A model generated the notes under the pieces. That model had not been told where the DNA came from. It saw only the letters and a program-made list of their open reading frames with translations, and made no database searches. This document shows positions 58,823-64,000 of a stretch of 64,000 bases of DNA, piece by piece (position 1 is the first letter of the stretch; each line of letters opens with the position of its first letter). Origin of the DNA: Rhizophagus irregularis (Eukaryota > Glomeromycota > Glomeromycetes > Glomerales > Glomeraceae); NCBI RefSeq assembly GCF_026210795.1, contig NC_089434.1, forward strand, positions 1,798,001 through 1,862,000, in the 5' to 3' direction. Made by a program: the position numbers and the translations under genes.

Positions 58823-61800
58823 CTGCTATAACTGCTCCATTACATTCATCCTTAAATTTTCCTGGGATTTTCATATTTATGTCAGTCTTATCACCTAATG
58901 CTTTTCGTACAGGATGATCTTTAGGATAATCACTGAAGTCAAATTGGTCTGCCATATCTATGAGGTCTGCATTAATATCCTCAGTTTGGATTTGTACAAG
59001 AAGTGAGTCTGTGTCTGTATAACATAACTGGATTTTTTCACCATATCGTACTTTAAGAGTATCATAGTAGAATTGATACATACAGAGCTTCGAGAGGTCA
59101 AGCACACTCATACCCACATATGTTGGACGGTTAAGCATTACCTCCACTTTTCGTCGGTGAATTGCAACAAGATTTTCTGAGAATATTTTACGACCCTTGA
59201 ATGCAGGATCTGAGGTAAGCTTTTTATATTTCTTGGGATGGGTTTGGGGTTGTACTACTGAGACACGTACACGTTTCCTGAGATTTTCCATAGTTTTACC
59301 AAATACACTATTATTCATGAGTTTATAGAAGTCCTTCTCAAAATCATTTTTAGCCTTAGCACGTTCGGCGGTGTTAAATTCTATATATGGTTTCATCCAT
59401 GGAGCCTGCTCGAATTTTATAGCTTCATAGACCTTCTTAATTACTAAGCCCTGGCTAACATAATACTGGAGATTTCTATAATGAACTACATATTCATCCT
59501 TATCAAATAGGTTAGGGATGAGCTTATCCGTGGGTGTATATCGTTGTCCTGAACGTGCTATTATTTCCTGCTGCTTTTTACTAAGCCATTCCTTCTTAAC
59601 CTTCATTCGTTCTGGTGCAAGGGGGTAATCTGTGTGTTGTGAATGGAGGGCTTGAGGGTACTCCAGTTTGACTTTAAGGATATATCCCTCAGAAGAATCA
59701 TCTGGTATTTCATTACTTTCTATTTGCCTTTGAATGTTAGATAACTCGTTTTCCTCCTTTATCCAGTGGAAGTTACCTGTAGGTAAGTATTGCAACATGG
59801 CCCATCCATATAGGTTATTTGCGTCTAAGTATAGAATAGATGACTTGGGCTTATCTGCGGTCCATTTACCTTCTCCCATACCTGGATTATTTGCACGAGC
59901 ACATCGTTTACTTACCATAGAGATTCCACCACGTAATCCTTGTTCTACCATCATGTACATGTCCTGGTCAGTTATAAGATCCAATCTTTGCCCTGTCATT
60001 AAGAATAGTGCATCCCATGCGAAGCCTGGTGTTGAATAGTACCAAGAGAGGATCTAACCCATATTTTTTCAAGGCCATTTCTCGGAAATTCTGAAATATA
60101 TCGGCTAGTAGGAGGACGTCAGTTTTGAGATAAATGTCATGATAATCTTGCATTGTTTTACATCCTGCTTTTTCCCATACATACTGTGCATATTCGTATT
60201 CTTTATCACTAATGTGGGTTTCATTAAGTTTGCTATAAAATGCTCCTTTAGGTGGTAAACTAGTTTTCTCGAACTTTTTCCAGTCATCCATGTATTCATA
60301 CGGGTAGACACCTTTCTTAAGATAAATCTCGAGTAATTCAGGTGGTATTTGACTTCGTGTTATTTTAAAGTTTTCGGGATGTGCAAAGCATCTACCTGCA
60401 TCAATTCGCCATAAGTGTTGTGGATTACTACATTCTTGTGCTCTACATTTTTCTGCGCCTAGGTTGGATGCTAATTTGTCGAGACTTGATTTCATGAATT
60501 GTAAGCTGTCTATAAATCGGAGGAACCTAACTTGAATGCCATATACTTTTCCATGTTATAAGGGATAGGATCAATATCATCCTCACATTCCATTGCACCA
60601 ATTCCTTGCATAATTATATGTCCATCATATCCTGATAAATTGTGAAAGATTACTGGGATATGCATTTCACGAGGTTTTATGGATAAGTCAAGATTACATC
60701 TTCTATGTGCTGCACCTCGATACCTTCCTGTAATATGGCAGTGGTCTCTTACTTTATTTCCATCTAAGGGGTTACGACATATCCAGCAGTTTATTGCATT
60801 ATCATAACTTGCTTGCTCTTGGGTTGTTAACGGCATCATTTCCATTGGGTTTCTGAATTCATTACGGATTGCTTCAGCCTCATTTAGCATTTCGATTACA
60901 AATTTTTGTGCTGCATTTTCTCCTGTAAATATCTTCTGTGATTCACTTACACCATCATATCTTACCTTAATATACGAGTATGAGCAGGGGATTTGCTCTT
61001 GTACTTTCTTGGTTTTCTTATCTTTGTCTTCATCTGTGGGTGGTATGTCCATTACTAGGGCTTCAAAGTCTGCAACAAAGTAATATGGGACTTGCATGCG
61101 GCGTTTCCAGTTCTTGAATTCATATATATCATTTCCTTTCTTTACTGATGGCATTCGGTCTGCTTGTGGGGTTTTCTTTAATCCTCGACATATTGCTACA
61201 TGTTTGTCGTAGGTTTCTTTGTTGATGTGTAAAGTGGGAGATACACCATCGGCAGACTAATATTGCATGTTCATTTTTTGTACGTTTATTTACTAAACGG
61301 CTCATATTCTTAATCCAGCAATAGTGCTGCTTTTCCCCGTTACTGATAAGTACTAAATCTATTATTTTACGGCCCTCTGCATCATCCCTATCGGTAACAT
61401 ATATTGGACATAGGCGGTGGTCACGCCATTCACAGATGCAGAGGGCAATAGTTGAGTTCTGTCGCTCAAATCTTCTTAGAATTACCTCATCAGCATGTAC
61501 TCGAAATTCGATACCTTCAAAGTTTAACTCATTTACATACTCCTTATACTTGGAAATTCTTTCTGCATTCTTTTCTACTGGATGTAATGCTGCTAGGATT
61601 GCCCACTGGAAGCATTTGTCATCATCATTAGCTGGATTTACTACTCCCTTTTTCGTGGCAAGATCTTTTGGGAGTGGTATATGTCCTGCTCCTGTGGGTG
61701 GTTGGAATTGCGAGATTTCTATAAATATTTTTTCTACACGATAGAATTCCCAACCTGATCCGTAATTTACATAGTCTTCTACTTTCTGCATGATTCTTGC

Positions 61801-62388
61801 TAATGCAAAGTTAAATGTACCATTAATATCTGTTGATGGTAGGATTGGCATATTGCGAGTTTTAAATGGTATGTTATATCTGTAGATATACTCTACTCCA
61901 TCATCTTCACTAAAGTTACCATCTCCGAATAATCCCTCAAGGTAAGAATCTAAACGTCTTATTGTAGCAAATATTCCAATTCTTACTTTTATTGATCCCA
62001 ATCGATTTCTTTCATCCCGAAGAATATTCTGGATTGTTTGACTGTGTGCTGTAAGAAATGAAGCATAGTCATGCTCTCCAGGTGTTCCTATAGCAATATC
62101 AGCTGTAAAGTTTGAGTCTGTTAACTCCTTTCCTATACGTACCTGATCACGACGTTCAAAGACTACCTCATAATGTGGGTCTGGGTCAATTTGCATCATG
62201 CGGGTTATCTCTTCATTGGTTACCGCCGCTTGTGCTTCACGGATTTGGCGGATCTCATCCTCATATTCCTGCAATTTTGCATTTGAGCGGGGATATAGGA
62301 TGGATTTGACAGGTACCTGTTTGAGTTCAGCTAAAACTGATCGGACGACTTGTCTGTGTTGGGCACTTCTTGCTTGATGTGTTGACAT
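58822..62388 (-). pseudogene. Protein-primed type DNA polymerase B of Maverick/Polinton kind, frameshifted
   Basis: From the ATG at 62388, about 1190 codons. Landmarks in order: DDDKCFQWAILAALHP; a CRWC...H...C finger; exonuclease motif I FVADFEAL; an endonuclease VII-like insert CWICRNPL with HCHITGRYRGAAHRRCNL; Exo II FHNLSGYDGH; Exo III LLLADIFQNF; polymerase motif A LYLDANNLYGWAM; motif B KLMNNSVFGKTMEN; motif C YTDTDSLL. The frame shifts near 61215, 60525 and 60040. At about 58822 the protein ends at AEFIGLR and gag sequence follows, so the C terminus (usually another 100 or more residues) is lost. It replicated the element's DNA when intact. Confidence 0.88.
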
Positions 62389-62410
62389 CTTGTATACTTT
62401 TTAGATCCCT

Positions 62411-62433
62411 CTTTTATTCAATTACATTTTTTC
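62411..62433 (-). promoter_or_regulatory. Element promoter-like motif, copy 3
   Basis: The identical 23-nt sequence (complement starts CTTTTATTCAATTACATTTT) ends 22 bp before the polymerase ATG at 62388. This copy lies outside the terminal repeats and its wider surroundings differ, so the identity is not explained by repeat homology. Confidence 0.65.
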
Positions 62434-62525
62434 TGAAAATAAAATTAATTATTCGCCTACCCTATAAGGATAAAAAAAGATGAAGACGGGTTAATATCGC
62501 CTTCTAAAATTTATCTGGATATAAT

Positions 62526-63070
62526 CTATTCCTCGTCATCTGAGTCATCATCATCCGAGTCACCGAACGCATCCTCATCAGGAGTATCCCCATCCTTAAA
62601 TAACTCAAAATTGCGCATCATTCGGATGTATTCTCCCTTATTAGTTTCTTCCGATATAAAACTACAATGGAGAATAGCTTGTTCTATGACTACCATTTCT
62701 TCGAATCTGGTATACTTTTCTTGACTAATTTTAGTTGATTCATCGGAAAGTTTATCAAAATTTATACCACCATCTGCACAATCTCGCCAGAAAGCCCTTT
62801 CAGCTTTCTTACATATATTGCCACTGTTCGTATGTCTATCGACGCATGCGCGCAGCAAAATCTTTCGGCTCTCCAGATTGGATTAACTTCTAGAAGATGC
62901 GGTCCAAAATTGTTACTTGGAATGTATTCCAGGATATGGCCTACAAGTTTGGGGATTGTTAATACTGCGTGCGGGGTTTGACAGCTTTTTAGGATTTCCC
63001 TATTGATAGCCATAAGATCGGAGACTGTGCAGCCGAAGATTGATGCCAACTTTTCCGCGGTATATGCCAT
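62526..63070 (-). pseudogene. Right-end acidic-tailed element protein, one frameshift
   Basis: From the ATG at 63070 (MAYTAEKLASIFGCTVSDLM) the frame runs to about 62850 and must shift near there to continue as DRHTNSGNICKKAERAFWRD, ending at 62526 with an extreme acidic tail (DSDDDDSDDEE). Total about 180 residues. No family is recognised. It begins 38 bp inside the right terminal repeat and is preceded by the shared promoter-like motif. Its layout, a helical body and acidic end, resembles the left-end protein, though I see no sequence similarity. Confidence 0.6.
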
Positions 63071-63107
63071 GTTATGTGCTATTTATCTGTATAGTTACTT
63101 GGTACCT

Positions 63108-63549
63108 ACCTTTTATTCAATTACATTTTTTCTCGGTATAAGGGTAATTGCTTGCCTTGCTATTCCGCTCTATTGACCCCATGGCTGGTTTCCTGGATGG
63201 GTTAATATTTCCTTATCTTTTTTGGCTCCGTTGGCTTTGAAATCCTATTTCTTGTTCGGTTAATTTTTTCAGATTGTATGGTGGTAATAGAGTTGTATGG
63301 TGGTAATAAAACTATATGATGGTAAGCTAGATTATATGAAAAGTGGTAGGTGGATTATATGGTGGTAATTAAAATTATATGATGGTGGTAACTAGATTAT
63401 ATAAAGTGGTAGTTAAATTATAGTAAAAGTGGTAGGTGGATTATATGATGGTAATTAAGTTATATGATGGTGGTAATTAGATTATATAAAGTGGTAGTAT
63501 TTTAGATTATATGGTGGGGGTGAGCCAGAACCGGCATTTTCATACTACT
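63108..63549 (-). repeat. Right terminal inverted repeat
   Basis: Inverted copy of 53788-54228. Differences seen are an extra base at AGCTTACC/AGTTACC (about 63325) and C/T within AAGCAATT/AAGTAATT (about 63172). It ends CATACTACT, followed by the duplicated TTTTA. Confidence 0.93.
63110..63132 (-). promoter_or_regulatory. Element promoter-like motif, copy 2
   Basis: Identical to the motif at 54204 because it lies in the terminal repeat. It ends 40 bp before the ATG at 63070. Confidence 0.65.
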
Positions 63550-63554
63550 TTTTA

Positions 63555-64000
63555 TCCATGCATTGACTAGTACCCTTTATTTCAGTTGTAATCATAAAAA
63601 AGAAATAAAATCATTTAATATGGATTGCAATCTGTAGTGCCTAGTACACATGTTGAAATGTACTATACCATTAATTTTTATTTAAAATAAATTAATGTAA
63701 TTAATGTATAATTAGTTTATATATTTTTTTTTTTATTTTTTAAATTTTAAAGTTTATTAATTATAACACTTAAAACCATACAATATAGGTGTTACATATC
63801 ACGAAAATACAGACGACAGGTCAACTACCCCACAGTGCAATGAAGATGCATTAATAAATCTGATACAAATACACTTACGAACTAAAAAAAAATGAAATGC
63901 AGGAAAAAACAAAACAAAAAAAAAGAATCCTACATACAAAAATGAAAACAAAAAAACAAAATGAAAAAATAAGGAAACAGTCAGTAATGAAGCCATCCTA
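63555..64000. other. Right flank, possible retroelement 3' end
   Basis: AT-rich spacer, then from about 63720 a T-rich tract leading to ACACTTAAAACCATACAATA and an A/C-rich purine stretch to the end of the window. On the minus strand this would be a 3' end with an A-rich tail, as in LINEs, but no coding sequence is available to test it. Confidence 0.3.

Larger units (their letters stand above)
53788..63549. mobile_element. Maverick/Polinton-like element, 9762 bp
   Basis: Terminal inverted repeats of about 441 bp (53788-54228 and 63108-63549) begin AGTAGTATGAAAATGCC and end with its complement. TTTTA is duplicated at 53783-53787 and 63550-63554. Inside are a type B DNA polymerase of the protein-primed Polinton kind, two small proteins beside the terminal repeats, a TBP-like protein, an F-box protein and a gag-protease remnant. 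Family knowledge: Polintons have long terminal repeats starting AG, 6-bp duplications, and genes for polymerase, integrase, ATPase, protease and capsid. Here the duplication is 5 bp, and integrase, ATPase and capsid are not seen, so it is a short or derived relative. Confidence 0.82.

Noticed and set aside
61436-61744. 102-codon plus-strand frame in the polymerase
   Set aside because: It is antisense to the conserved N-terminal region of the polymerase.
58822-62388. Possibility that the polymerase frame changes are introns or programmed frameshifts
   Set aside because: No GT-AG pair brings the conserved blocks together at the three points, and three separate programmed shifts in one gene are implausible; single-base decay is simpler.

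Overview
The window is nuclear DNA of a eukaryote with a very AT-rich genome, short (about 50-100 nt) GT-AG introns and many dispersed repeats. The combination of a recently duplicated protein-kinase family with an N-terminal cysteine cluster, a BTB/BACK protein and several decayed transposon families is most like an arbuscular mycorrhizal fungus of the Rhizophagus type (Glomeromycotina). That assignment is inference from gene style, not a database match.

Region 1 (1-33 kb) is an unstable, repeat-built kinase neighbourhood. It holds four closely related TKL-like kinase genes (three on the minus strand, at 1-1548, 12054-14355 and 18693-20978, and one on the plus strand at 30348-32648). Each has one long catalytic part and a tail of tiny exons whose lengths are multiples of three. 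Between them lie shared upstream modules, a decayed block (about 3580-8540) that parallels the block carrying the fourth kinase (about 28790-33190), pseudogene pieces, two hAT-type MITEs with perfect 8-bp duplications, an RT-less element flanked by a 14-bp duplication with an A-rich tail, a decayed RING-finger pseudogene, and an intact Tc1/mariner element inserted into that pseudogene.

Region 2 (33.9-52.7 kb) is a conserved, gene-dense island of single-copy housekeeping genes that I could join exon by exon: NTAQ1 (N-terminal glutamine amidase), a short-chain dehydrogenase, tyrosyl-DNA phosphodiesterase, a BTB/BACK protein, the SUMO E2 UBC9, the CCCH protein CPSF30/Yth1, a secreted Shewanella-like metallophosphatase, and symplekin/Pta1. 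CPSF30 and symplekin belong to the same pre-mRNA 3'-end processing machinery.

Region 3 (53.8-63.5 kb) is a complete 9.76-kb Maverick/Polinton-like element with ~441-bp terminal inverted repeats and a 5-bp duplication (TTTTA). It carries a decayed protein-primed type DNA polymerase B, two small acidic-tailed proteins next to the terminal repeats, a decayed protein with a two-fold repeat that looks like a TATA-binding protein, an intact F-box protein, and a gag-protease remnant of an LTR retroelement joined to the 3' end of the polymerase. An identical 23-nt motif precedes three of its ORFs and a weaker copy precedes a fourth. The terminal repeats are almost identical although the polymerase is frameshifted, which suggests the element was moved by factors supplied in trans. 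This element is the most interesting part of the window.
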